From Arthrobacter sp. Leaf337 (GTDB lineage Bacteria > Actinomycetota > Actinomycetes > Actinomycetales > Micrococcaceae): a stretch of 45,256 nucleotides of DNA. Within the stretch, counting starts at the first letter, position 1. Each line of letters starts with the position of its first letter. Position numbers and translations under genes: made by a program. Of this stretch, positions 31,605 through 39,699 are shown piece by piece. The stretch is taken from positions 146,814 to 192,069 of the forward strand of contig NZ_LMPC01000031.1 in the NCBI RefSeq assembly GCF_001423745.1, given 5' to 3'. The notes under the pieces are model-generated. The model ran no database searches. It was not told the origin of the DNA and was given only the letters and a program-made list of their open reading frames with translations.

Positions 31605-32962
31605 CGGGCCAGCGCCTCAGCGGGTTCGCCCGAGGACTGAAGGTATTCCTCGTCCTCGGCGACGTTGGAGTCCCGGCCCAGGGCCAGGCCCACCAGGGTC
31701 AGCAGGCACGCGACGCTGAGGTACATGGCCACCGGGACCCAGCTGTGGAAAGTGCTCAGCAGCAGGGTGAACATGAACGGTGCAATGGCGCCGCCGATGA
31801 TGCCGGCGAAGGTGTAGGCCAGCGAACTGCCGGTGGAGCGGAGCCGCGGCGAGAACTGTTCAACCACGAAGGCCGCCTGCGGGCCGTACATGAACGAGTG
31901 GCAGAGCAGGCCCAGGACCGTTCCCACGATCAGCATGACCGGGGACCGTCCTTCGAGGACGATGAAGAACAGGTAAGCCCACACCGCGGCGGCCACTGCG
32001 GCGATGCCGTAGACCAGCCGGCGGTTGATGCGGTCTGAGATGGCCCCGGCAAGCGGCATGGTGAAAAGCTGGAGGGCTGACCCGATAAGTACAGCCACAA
32101 GTACCTGGCCTCGGTCGAAGCCAAGCTCCTGGATGCCGTAGGTGAGGGTGAAAACCGTGCACAAAGCGTAGGTGACATCCGGGCCGATCCGGCTGAGCAT
32201 GGCTGCGATGAGGGGCCGGCGCTGCGTGGTCAGGACTTCCCGGATCGGGGCCTTGGGCTTGTCTCCCCTGGCTTCCATCGCCTTGAAGATGGGGGTGTCC
32301 TCAAGCTTGAGCCGGATCCAGAGCCCGAAGGCCACCAGCAGCGCCGAGATAAGGAACGCGATCCTCCAGCCGTAGTCGAGGAAGGCTTGCTCTGACAGGG
32401 TCAGGGTCAGGACGGCGAGCGCACCGTTGGCCATCAGGTTGCCGGCGGGAGGGCCGATCTGCGCGGCAGATGCCCAGAATCCGCGGCGGTTGGGGTCACC
32501 GAATTCGCTGGAGAGCAGCACTGCGCCACCCCATTCGCCGCCGACACCGACGCCCTGGGCGAAGCGGAGGAAGACCAGGATGGCGGGAGCGATGACGCCG
32601 ATATTGTCGTACGTGGGCAGCAGGCCGATAAGGAACGTAGCGACGCCGATGAGCATAAGCGTGATGACCAGGATTTTCTTGCGGCCGATCTCATCCCCCA
32701 ACCGCCCGAAGATAATGCCGCCGACGGGCCGGGAAATGTAGCCCACCGCGTAGGTCGAGAAGGCCAGCAGGGTGCCCGTGACGGGGTCCGAGGCCGGGAA
32801 GAAGATCAGTGGGAAAACGATCGCGGCCGCGGCTGAGTAGACGGCGAAGTCATAGAACTCCAGCGCGGTTCCAGTCAGGCTGGCTGCGAATGCCTTGTAC
32901 ATGCCCTTGCGCCCTACAAAGGGTTTCGGGTCACCGGGGGCCATTACTGATGGAGTGGCCAT
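31601..32962 (-). CDS. MFS transporter, metabolite:H+ symporter (MHS) type
   Basis: A 453-residue transporter with 12 predicted membrane segments. SLTGTALEFYDFAVYSAAAA opens helix 1, and GRLGDEIGRKKILVITLML is the cytoplasmic MFS signature loop between helices 2 and 3. FAQGVGVGGEWGGAVLLSSE is typical of the MHS family (ProP, KgtP, ShiA), which imports small acids. GGAGGATACAC precedes the ATG. The coupling to DUF1445 suggests a substrate such as 5-oxoproline or a related acid. Direct repeats about 155 bp upstream could be its operator. Confidence 0.9.
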   Translation of the reverse strand: MATPSVMAPGDPKPFVGRKGMYKAFAASLTGTALEFYDFAVYSAAAAIVFPLIFFPASDPVTGTLLAFSTYAVGYISRPVGGIIFGRLGDEIGRKKILVITLMLIGVATFLIGLLPTYDNIGVIAPAILVFLRFAQGVGVGGEWGGAVLLSSEFGDPNRRGFWASAAQIGPPAGNLMANGALAVLTLTLSEQAFLDYGWRIAFLISALLVAFGLWIRLKLEDTPIFKAMEARGDKPKAPIREVLTTQRRPLIAAMLSRIGPDVTYALCTVFTLTYGIQELGFDRGQVLVAVLIGSALQLFTMPLAGAISDRINRRLVYGIAAVAAAVWAYLFFIVLEGRSPVMLIVGTVLGLLCHSFMYGPQAAFVVEQFSPRLRSTGSSLAYTFAGIIGGAIAPFMFTLLLSTFHSWVPVAMYLSVACLLTLVGLALGRDSNVAEDEEYLQSSGEPAEALAR

Positions 32963-33117
32963 GTGTATCCTCCATGAAAAGTGCGGATGTCATCCGCATG
33001 CGGGCGGATGCTGCTGGGGCGCCTTCTTCTGTCCGGCTCGCAGCGTCGCAAGCGGAGCATTAGGGCGGGTGTGCAGCTACCGTTAGGGCTGCAAGGTCGA
33101 GAGGTAATCGTTGGATC

Positions 33118-33145
33118 GTTGAACAATCCGAACTGTTGAACAATC
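33118..33145 (-). promoter_or_regulatory. Direct repeats, candidate GntR-type operator
   Basis: GTTGAACAATC occurs twice (33118-33128 and 33135-33145) with a 17-bp period. Each contains TTGAACAA, a near-palindrome like sites bound by GntR-FCD regulators. No GntR gene is in the window. It would control the MFS-DUF1445 operon. Confidence 0.55.
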
Positions 33146-33230
33146 TACGCGACGCAGATCACACCGTCAAGGGTTGACTGTGATTCGGCGGAGTGCCGGG
33201 ATGTGATTTTTCGGGCGCGCCGGCGTTCCT

Positions 33231-33282
33231 TCCCGCCGTCCATCCGGGCGGTCGACGGCGGGAGTTCCCGCCGTCGACCGCC
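33231..33282. terminator. Terminator with three mutually exclusive arms
   Basis: A 17-bp perfect inverted repeat (33247-33263 with 33266-33282) with a 2-base loop, a copy of the family with core GGTCGACGGCGGGA. The upstream TCCCGCCGTC (33231-33240) can also pair with 33254-33263. The main hairpin terminates the LysR transcript; on the plus strand it is followed by TTGCTTTT. Confidence 0.8.
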
Positions 33283-33302
33283 TTGCTTTTGGTGCCGCTT
33301 CC

Positions 33303-34172
33303 CTACAGTTCCGGCTGGTCCGGTATGAACGCCTCCCGGGCCAGACGGGTGAAGTCCGCGACGAGAACCGAGGGATCGTCTTTCCACGAGGCCAGGAACA
33401 CGGAAATCGGAGGGGCATCGCGGACCGGCCGGTAGGTGATTCCCGGCCTTGGATTCTGCGCCGCCGTGGCCTCCGAGGACATTCCAACGGCCTGTCCCGT
33501 GGAGATGAGGGTCAGCCATTCATCCACGCCCTGGACCAGCCGGACCGACGCCGGCCCGTCCATGCCCAGCCAGAGGTCTTCCGTGGTGATTCCCGTCCGG
33601 TGGTCGACCGCAATCGTTCGTCCGGCGAAATCGGACAGGCGGAGGAAACGCCTCCGCGCGAGCGGATCCCCCTTCGCGAGGGCACCGTAGCGCGCTTCGG
33701 TGCCGATCATCGTCGTGGCGAAGCGGTTGTCGGTAAGCGGACGCCGGACGACGGCGATGTCGACGCCTCCATTTGCCAGGCCGCCCGTCGGGGCATTCGA
33801 CTGGACCCAGATCAGGCGCACCGCAGGGTGGAGCTCTTCCCATTTTCGCTGCAGGGCCACGGTGCGGCGGCCCAGGGCGGACCACGCATAACTCACCCTG
33901 AGTTCGCCGCTGTGGTCCTGGGCTGCGCGTTCCAGCAACGCGACCTCGTCGAGGACGCGCCGTGCGTGCTCGATGATGCGTTCCCCGGCAGGCGTCGGGG
34001 TGACGTTGCGGGTTGTTCGTTGCAGAATGCGCAGCCCAAGGGCCCGCTCCAGCGCCGCGACAGACCGCGAGATGGCGGCCTGGGATGTCCCGAGTGCGAT
34101 GGCGGCGTCGGTGAAAGTCTGGGAGTCCACCACGGCCACCAGCGCCCGGAGGTACCGCAGCTCAACATTCAT
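33303..34172 (-). CDS. LysR-family transcriptional regulator
   Basis: A 289-residue regulator. The N-terminal helix-turn-helix is MNVELRYLRALVAVV then ALGTSQAAISRSVAALERAL (residues 1-60). The rest is the periplasmic-binding-protein-like effector domain, with the usual hinge regions. I chose the ATG at 34172, which begins the canonical LysR N-terminus; 15 extra residues upstream lack family character. It is divergent from the EamA exporter across 69 bp, the usual sign that it controls that gene. Confidence 0.92.
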   Translation of the reverse strand: MNVELRYLRALVAVVDSQTFTDAAIALGTSQAAISRSVAALERALGLRILQRTTRNVTPTPAGERIIEHARRVLDEVALLERAAQDHSGELRVSYAWSALGRRTVALQRKWEELHPAVRLIWVQSNAPTGGLANGGVDIAVVRRPLTDNRFATTMIGTEARYGALAKGDPLARRRFLRLSDFAGRTIAVDHRTGITTEDLWLGMDGPASVRLVQGVDEWLTLISTGQAVGMSSEATAAQNPRPGITYRPVRDAPPISVFLASWKDDPSVLVADFTRLAREAFIPDQPEL

Positions 34173-34241
34173 ACGGTCATCGTATAGAACCATCGTTGAG
34201 CACATTTTTCGGCGCACGGTTTTGGCCGGACACTTTGGGCT

Positions 34242-35135
34242 ATGGAAGCTTATTCAGTGCAGGGCGCGGAGCCGGCCCGCGAGTCGTCGGTGGTTCGCGG
34301 TGTCCTGACCATGACCGGTAGCGGTGTCAGCAACCAGGTGGGCGCGGGGATCGGCGCCCACGCCTTTCCGATGATCGGGCCGGCAGGGGTGGTGGCTGTA
34401 CGGCAGCTGGTCGCCGCCGCCGTGCTCCTCCCTGTTGCCCGCCCTCCCTTCCATCGGTTCACGTGGCGGCAGTGGTGGCCGGTCCTGCTGCTGGGGGCCG
34501 CTACCGCATTGATGAACATCTGCCTCTACGTGGCCATCGAACGGATCGGGCTGGGCCTTGCCGTCACCCTGGAATTCCTGGGTCCGCTGGCGGTTGCCCT
34601 CCTCGGATCAAGGGCGCGGCGGGATTTGTTGTGCGGGCTGAGCGCAGGACTGGGAGTCTTCATCCTCGTCATGCCGGGGCCCACCAGCGACTTTGCCGGC
34701 ATAGCCATCGCTATGACGGGAGCCGCGTGCTGGGCCGCGTACATCGTCCTGAACCGCGTCGCCGGCCAGCGGCTGCCCGGACTGCAGGCCCCGGCCGCGG
34801 CCACCCTGGTTTCCCTCGTGTTCTACCTGCCGGTGGCCGCCTACCTCGTCATGCAAGGGATGCTCGCCGGGCCGGCTCTGCTGTACGCCGTCAGTGCCGG
34901 TCTTCTTTGCTCAGTCATTCCCTACGCCGCCGACCTCATTGCACTCCGCCACGTGCCCGCCGGATTCTTCAGCGTGTTCATGAGCATCAACCCCATCCTC
35001 GCCGCACTCTCCGGAACCGTGGTGCTGGGGCAGATCCTGGTTCTCCACGAATGGCTGGGCATGGCGTTGATCGTGGCCACCAACACCGCAGCGATCTGGC
35101 TGGCGGGCCGCAGGACTGCGCCCGTAGCTATTTAG
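34242..35135 (+). CDS. EamA/DMT-family exporter (RhtA-like)
   Basis: A 297-residue transporter of ten membrane segments in two repeated halves (EamA). RGVLTMTGSGVSNQVGAGIG opens the first half, AIERIGLGLAVTLEFLGPLA is the conserved helix 4 region, and FSVFMSINPILAALSGTVVL the matching one in the second half. The pattern follows RhtA, which exports threonine and homoserine; other amino acids are possible. No clear ribosome site precedes the ATG. It converges on adenylate kinase with a 4-bp overlap. Confidence 0.9.
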   Translation: MEAYSVQGAEPARESSVVRGVLTMTGSGVSNQVGAGIGAHAFPMIGPAGVVAVRQLVAAAVLLPVARPPFHRFTWRQWWPVLLLGAATALMNICLYVAIERIGLGLAVTLEFLGPLAVALLGSRARRDLLCGLSAGLGVFILVMPGPTSDFAGIAIAMTGAACWAAYIVLNRVAGQRLPGLQAPAAATLVSLVFYLPVAAYLVMQGMLAGPALLYAVSAGLLCSVIPYAADLIALRHVPAGFFSVFMSINPILAALSGTVVLGQILVLHEWLGMALIVATNTAAIWLAGRRTAPVAI

Positions 35136-35713
35136 CTGGCCGGACCGGGGCGGTCGATGGCATCCATTACCCTGTCGGTAACGTCATCGATGGCGCCGAT
35201 GCCGTCCACCCGCGTCAGGATGGTGCGCTTCGCATACGTGGCCACCACCGCCTCGGTCTGCTCGTGGTAGAGGTCCAGCCGGTGGCGGATAACGTCTTCG
35301 TTGTCATCGCTACGGCCGGTTACCCGGGCGCGGCCCAGGAGTCGCGTTACCAGTTCCTCGTCGTCCGCCGTCAGTTGCAGAACGAGGTCAAGGCTCAGCT
35401 CGCGTGCGGCCAGGACGCCGTCCAGGTAGTCGATCTGCGCTGCGGTGCGCGGGTAGCCGTCCAGCAGGAAGCCGTTGTCGACGTCGTCCTGGCTGAGCCG
35501 GCTGCGCACCATCTCATTGGTGACGCTGTCGGGCACAAAATCCCCCGCGTCCATGTACTTCGTGGCCTCGATGCCAAGCGGTGTCCCGCCCCTCACATGG
35601 GCACGGAAGATGTCACCTGTGGAGATCGCAACGACGCCAAGGCGGTCCGAAATGCGCCCCGCCTGCGTGCCCTTGCCGGAACCGGGCGGGCCAATAATCA
35701 AAAGCCTCGTCAT
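35132..35713 (-). CDS. Adenylate kinase, short-LID, stand-alone paralogue
   Basis: A 193-residue kinase: ATP + AMP to 2 ADP. The P-loop is GPPGSGKGT (8-16), the AMP-binding segment is AISTGDIFRAHVRGGTPLG, and FLLDGYPRTAAQIDYLD is the adenylate kinase signature. The LID is the short type without a zinc finger (GRARVTGRSDDNEDVIRHRL). The housekeeping gene in this group usually follows secY in a ribosomal-protein operon; none is here, so this is probably a second copy. It stands alone. Confidence 0.88.
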   Translation of the reverse strand: MTRLLIIGPPGSGKGTQAGRISDRLGVVAISTGDIFRAHVRGGTPLGIEATKYMDAGDFVPDSVTNEMVRSRLSQDDVDNGFLLDGYPRTAAQIDYLDGVLAARELSLDLVLQLTADDEELVTRLLGRARVTGRSDDNEDVIRHRLDLYHEQTEAVVATYAKRTILTRVDGIGAIDDVTDRVMDAIDRPGPAS

Positions 35714-35908
35714 TCGGGTATCCCTTCGTTGTGCCGTTGTTGGGGTGTGCCCCCATGTTAGGACTTCAAAGGTTGCGACCAGGCTGCATTGGCGGTGCCG
35801 CCAGAAATTCAGTCAGCATACTTACTATCGGGCAGGGATCGGGTTTACGATGAAATTGTGAGCAACCGGCGGACGGCCGGCGGCAACCAAACCGGAGGGA
35901 GTACCACC

Positions 35909-36082
35909 ATGGGTCTGGGAGACAAGATCGAAAATGCTGCCGAGAAGGTTGGCGGCAAGGGCAAGGAAGCGGCCGGAGAGGCCACCAACGATCCGGGCCT
36001 GAAGGCCGAAGGCCAGGCTGACCAGTCCAAAGCGGATTTGAAGCAGGCCGGCGAGAAGGTCAAGGACGCCTTCAAGGAATAG
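35909..36082 (+). CDS. CsbD-family stress protein
   Basis: A 57-residue, Ala/Gly/Lys-rich protein: MGLGDKIENAAEKVGGKGKE, then GEATNDPGLKAEGQADQSKA, matching the CsbD family of small, largely disordered stress proteins. GGAGG lies about 9 bases before the ATG at 35909, so I discard 40 residues of upstream open frame. It stands alone and ends at a hairpin terminator. Sigma-B-type control is known in Bacillus but no such promoter is obvious here. Confidence 0.93.
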   Translation: MGLGDKIENAAEKVGGKGKEAAGEATNDPGLKAEGQADQSKADLKQAGEKVKDAFKE

Positions 36083-36105
36083 GCCGCTGAACCGAAGCAA
36101 AACAG

Positions 36106-36143
36106 AAGCGGACGACGCCGGAACCTCCCGGCGTCGTCCGCTT
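36106..36143. terminator. Hairpin terminator, covarying family copy
   Basis: A 16-bp perfect inverted repeat (36106-36121 with 36128-36143) with a 6-base loop and flanking AAGC/GCTT. Its core is GGACGACGCCGG: one base differs from the family core, and the opposite arm carries the compensating change. It lies between the convergent CsbD and polyol dehydrogenase genes. Confidence 0.87.
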
Positions 36144-36151
36144 GCGTTTGC

Positions 36152-37630
36152 CTACGACCGGGAAGCCAGTGCTTCCAGGGCAGCGCGGGCCCCGACGCGG
36201 TGGAGGTCATTCAACGCCCGGGTGTACGCCGCCACGAAGACGGGGTTGTCGATCAGGTCCCCGAAGACCTCGCGGTTGGAGATGAAGGCGAGCGGTTCCT
36301 CGTGCTGCCGGGCGGCGGCTGCCATCAGTGGTTCCTTGAGCCGGTCGACGACGTCGATGGGGTTTCCCTGCTCGTCGGTGCCTTCGTCGTACCGTGCCCA
36401 GCTGGCTACTATCGCCGCGGACCGGGCGATCTCGCCTCCATGTTCGAGGTTGATGCGGATGACCGGAACCAGCCATTTGGGAATCCGGTCCGAGCTTTCA
36501 GCGCATAGCCGGGCCAGGGTGTCGCGGACGTGCTCGTTGGAGAACCGCTCGATCAGGGTCCGCTTGTAGGCTCCGAGGTCAATGCCAGGTACCGGGTGCA
36601 GCGTCGGCGTGGCTTCCTTGTCCATGTAGTCGAGCAGGAACTGTGCGAACAAACCGTCCTGGGCCACCTCGTGGGCGTAGCGGTAGCCGGCGAGGTAGCC
36701 GAAGTAGCACATGCCCTGGTGGCTGGCGTTGAGCAGGCGCAGCTTCATCAGCTCATACGGTTCCACGTCTTCCACCAGCTGGACGCCGGCATCCTCGAAG
36801 GGAGGCCGGCCGAGGCTGAAGTGGTCTTCGAGGACCCATTGCTCGAACGGTTCGCACACCACCGGCCAGGCATCCTCGACGCCGAGTTCTTCGGCAATCG
36901 CGGCGCGGTCGACGTCGGTGGTCACCGGGGTGATCCGGTCCACCATGCTGTTGGGGAAGGGGACATTGCCCTCCACCCAGGCCCCGAGTTGAGGGTCCTT
37001 GAGGTTTGCGAATGCGGTGAACATTTTCCGGGCCACGTCGCCGTTGCCCTGGATGTTGTCGCAGGACATCACGGTGAAAGGGGCAAGCCCGCGCGCCCGG
37101 CGCCTGGCGAGTGCTTCGGTGACCAGGCCGAAAGTTGTCCGCGGCGCGGCACCGGGCTGGAGGTCGTGGACCACGTCCGGATTGCCGGCATCGAACTCGC
37201 CGGTGACGTGGTGGAAGTTGTAGCCGCCCTCGGTAACCGTGAGCGAGACGATCCGGATCGCCTCGGATGCCATCTTCTCAATGACGGTTTCGGGGTCCTC
37301 CGGGGCGAAGAGGTACTCGATGATGGACCCGATGACCCGTCCTTCCCGGGTTCCGTCCGGGTTCTTCACCACCAGGGTGTAAAGGCAGTCCTGGGCGTCC
37401 ATGACCTGCTTCATGCGGGCATCGCCGGGCAGGACGCCGACGCCGCAGACGGCCCAGTCGTGAGCCTGCCCGGCGTTCATCAGCCGGTCCAGGTACATGG
37501 CCTGGTGGGCGCGGTGGAACCCGCCCACGCCGAAGTGGACGATCCCTGCTGTCAGGCCGGTGCGGTCGTAGGAGGGTACCGCCAGGGAACCGGACAATCC
37601 GGAAAGTACGCTGGGCTCGAGTGCAGGCAT
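36152..37630 (-). CDS. Mannitol 2-dehydrogenase-family polyol dehydrogenase
   Basis: A 492-residue NAD(P)-dependent long-chain polyol dehydrogenase (mannitol to fructose; the family also includes fructuronate and altronate reductases). IVHFGVGGFHRAHQAMYLD (30-48) is the nucleotide-binding start. The catalytic set Lys296, Asn301 and His304 in MKLRLLNASHQ matches the KxxxxNxxH of Pseudomonas mannitol dehydrogenase almost residue for residue. Last gene of the polyol operon; its ribosome site GGAAGG overlaps the stop of the fructokinase gene. A hairpin terminator follows. Confidence 0.92.
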   Translation of the reverse strand: MPALEPSVLSGLSGSLAVPSYDRTGLTAGIVHFGVGGFHRAHQAMYLDRLMNAGQAHDWAVCGVGVLPGDARMKQVMDAQDCLYTLVVKNPDGTREGRVIGSIIEYLFAPEDPETVIEKMASEAIRIVSLTVTEGGYNFHHVTGEFDAGNPDVVHDLQPGAAPRTTFGLVTEALARRRARGLAPFTVMSCDNIQGNGDVARKMFTAFANLKDPQLGAWVEGNVPFPNSMVDRITPVTTDVDRAAIAEELGVEDAWPVVCEPFEQWVLEDHFSLGRPPFEDAGVQLVEDVEPYELMKLRLLNASHQGMCYFGYLAGYRYAHEVAQDGLFAQFLLDYMDKEATPTLHPVPGIDLGAYKRTLIERFSNEHVRDTLARLCAESSDRIPKWLVPVIRINLEHGGEIARSAAIVASWARYDEGTDEQGNPIDVVDRLKEPLMAAAARQHEEPLAFISNREVFGDLIDNPVFVAAYTRALNDLHRVGARAALEALASRS

Positions 37631-37633
37631 TGT

Positions 37634-38584
37634 CTAACCTTCCGATGCGGTGAGGGAGCCGGTCAAGGACCCCAGTTCGGCTGACGTGGGCGGGTTGGCG
37701 CCTGGCCGGGAGCACGTGATGGCCGCGGCCCTGTTCGCGTACGCGGCCAGGGCGTGCAGTTCACCCTCCGTGATGTCCCGCAGGCGCGATCGTGCGGGCG
37801 CGCCAAGCGCGTCCAGTTGCGCGAGCCCGGAGATCAGGCCCGCCATGAACGAGTCCCCCGCCCCGACGGTGTCCGCCACGGTGACGGCTTCGGCGGCCAG
37901 CTCCACCCGTAGTTGGCGTGTGAGGAGTACCGGCCCGTCCGCGCCGCGCGTCAGAGCCGCAATGGACGGTCCGAGATCGAGCCACGCGAGCAGGCTCTCC
38001 TCCGGCGACCTGTCCGGGTAGAGCCAGGCCAGGTCCTCATCGCTGGCCTTGACCACGTCGCTGGCTGCCACGAAGAGTTCGGCCTGCGAGCGTGCCGCGG
38101 CCGCATCCGGGCTGATCCCCGGCCGGCAGTTCGGGTCGTAACTGATGGTCGCATGCTGCCGGGCCGCCTTCACGAGAGCAAGCGTTGCCTGGTCTCCCGG
38201 CGCCAGCACGGCAGCGATCGAACCCGTATGGACGTGCACGGACCCTTCGACGGCGGCCAGGGCAGGAAGCGATGCCCCGTTGATGTCCCAGCCGATGTCG
38301 AACGCGTAGGTGGCGGCGCCGTCGGGATTGAGCGTTGCAGTTGCCGTGGACGTGGGCGCGCTGCCGCCCCTGAGCACCGTGACGCCGTTGGCCAGCAGGT
38401 GCTCTTCGATCATGAGCCCGTAGCGGTCATCTGCGTAGTGCGTTACGAGGTTCGCCGCCAGGCCCAGGCGGGCAGCCCCCACCGCCACGTTGAGGGGGCT
38501 GCCACCGGCGTGTGCCTGGACTTCCTGCGGCCGGCGCGGGTCGGTGATGATGTCCACAAGGGATTCGCCGATGACGGTGATCAT
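37634..38584 (-). CDS. Carbohydrate kinase, PfkB family (fructokinase-like)
   Basis: A 316-residue sugar kinase. MITVIGESLVDIITD and HAGGSPLNVAVGAARLG are the PfkB N-terminal signature, and DTVGAGDSFMAGL near residue 239 holds the anion hole and the catalytic base Asp244. Placed between sorbitol and mannitol dehydrogenases, it should phosphorylate the fructose they make. ATG at 38584 begins 2 bp after the stop of the preceding gene, with no strong ribosome site, so coupling is likely. Confidence 0.92.
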   Translation of the reverse strand: MITVIGESLVDIITDPRRPQEVQAHAGGSPLNVAVGAARLGLAANLVTHYADDRYGLMIEEHLLANGVTVLRGGSAPTSTATATLNPDGAATYAFDIGWDINGASLPALAAVEGSVHVHTGSIAAVLAPGDQATLALVKAARQHATISYDPNCRPGISPDAAAARSQAELFVAASDVVKASDEDLAWLYPDRSPEESLLAWLDLGPSIAALTRGADGPVLLTRQLRVELAAEAVTVADTVGAGDSFMAGLISGLAQLDALGAPARSRLRDITEGELHALAAYANRAAAITCSRPGANPPTSAELGSLTGSLTASEG

Positions 38585-38586
38585 GG

Positions 38587-39648
38587 TCAGCGGCCCGGGT
38601 AGACCACGGCTTTGAGCTGTCCGGGCTGCTTGCCGGCTTTGAGCGCTTCCTCGGAGTCTGCGAGGGCGAACCTGCCGGTGACCAGGATGTCCAGGTCCAC
38701 TTTTCCGTCGGCGATCAGCTGGATGGCCAGCGGCCAGGTGTTGGTGTAGCGGAACACTCCGGATAGCCAGATCTCCCGGTTCTGGATGTACGAAACGGGG
38801 AGTTCGACGTCGTCCGCCCCCAGCCCGACCAGAATCACCTTCCCGGCCGGTCCCACTGCCTTGATGCCGGAACGGACCGCCTGCGGTGCGCCGGAAGCGT
38901 CGATGAACGCATCGACGTCGAGCCCTTCCACACTGTCCGTCTTCGCGTTCAGCGCGTGGGTTGCCCCGTGTTCCAAGGCAAACGCGAGCCGGTCTTCGGC
39001 GATGTCGCTGATATAGATTTCGGTGGCGCCGAACGCACGGGCGGCCTGGGCGGCGATGATGCCGATCGGACCTGCACCGGCGATCAGGACCCGGCTGCCC
39101 GGCTTGATCCCGGCACGTTCGCAGGCCCAGAGCCCTACCGAGAGGGGCTCGATCAGGGCTGCGGCCTCGTCGCTGACGGTGTCCGGGATGTCGTAGGCAA
39201 AGTCGCTCTGGATGGTCACGTATTCGGCGAACGCGCCGTCGATCGGCGGGGTGGCGTAGAACTCGATGTCCGGGCACAGGTTGTAGCGGCCGGCTTTGCA
39301 CTGCTTGCATTTGCGGCAGGGGCGCTGGGGTTCGACGGCGACCCGCTGGCCGATGCGGGCAGGGTCCACGGCGCTTCCGACGGCGGCGATCCGGCCGGAG
39401 AGTTCGTGGCCCAGGATCAGCGGGTGGTCCACCACGTAGTCGCCGATCCGGCCGTGCTCGTAGTAGTGGACGTCGCTGCCGCAGACGCCGACGGCGGCGA
39501 CCTGGACCAGCACCTGGTCGGCGTCGAGCTGCGGGACGGGCAGCGATTCCATCGCCATGTCGCCCTGGCGCTTCAGGATGGCGGCGCGCATCGTCGCGGG
39601 CAGCTCCGGCCGTCCGAGGGCCGGGTTCTGGGTGGTTGATGTTGTCAT
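38587..39648 (-). CDS. Zinc-dependent sorbitol/xylitol dehydrogenase (MDR)
   Basis: A 353-residue medium-chain alcohol dehydrogenase. The catalytic zinc ligands are Cys56 in VGVCGSDVHYYEHG and His81-Glu82 in LILGHELSG; the structural zinc site is Cys111, Cys114, Cys117 and Cys125 in CRKCKQCKAGRYNLC. AGAGPIGIIAAQAARAFGA starts the NAD fold. The sorbitol-dehydrogenase branch oxidises sorbitol to fructose, or xylitol to xylulose. It lies 51 bp after the second permease gene and is part of the same operon. Confidence 0.92.
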   Translation of the reverse strand: MTTSTTQNPALGRPELPATMRAAILKRQGDMAMESLPVPQLDADQVLVQVAAVGVCGSDVHYYEHGRIGDYVVDHPLILGHELSGRIAAVGSAVDPARIGQRVAVEPQRPCRKCKQCKAGRYNLCPDIEFYATPPIDGAFAEYVTIQSDFAYDIPDTVSDEAAALIEPLSVGLWACERAGIKPGSRVLIAGAGPIGIIAAQAARAFGATEIYISDIAEDRLAFALEHGATHALNAKTDSVEGLDVDAFIDASGAPQAVRSGIKAVGPAGKVILVGLGADDVELPVSYIQNREIWLSGVFRYTNTWPLAIQLIADGKVDLDILVTGRFALADSEEALKAGKQPGQLKAVVYPGR

Positions 39649-39699
39649 CGAAGTACTCCTCTGGGAATCGAAAGGGGACGGCGTTACTTGACGGGCTGG

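Larger units (their letters stand above)
32963..33302. other. Intergenic control region of the MFS operon
   Basis: A 340-bp gap between the LysR gene and the MFS gene, both on the minus strand. From the LysR side it holds the LysR terminator (33247-33282) with an extra half arm at 33231-33240, then the direct repeats at 33118-33145, and a leader of about 120 bp before the MFS start with a GCGGATG/CATCCGC hairpin near 32990. I see no coding frame with convincing character. Confidence 0.6.

Noticed and set aside
34463..35761. A 432-codon plus-strand frame across the exporter and adenylate kinase genes
   Set aside because: It covers two well-recognised genes in another frame, is Arg/His-rich, and has no start signal.
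35789..35908. N-terminal extension of the CsbD gene
   Set aside because: It has no family character, and GGAGG precedes the ATG at 35909.
36530..37684. A 384-codon frame antisense to the mannitol dehydrogenase
   Set aside because: It mirrors a gene with conserved catalytic residues and lacks any recognisable motif.
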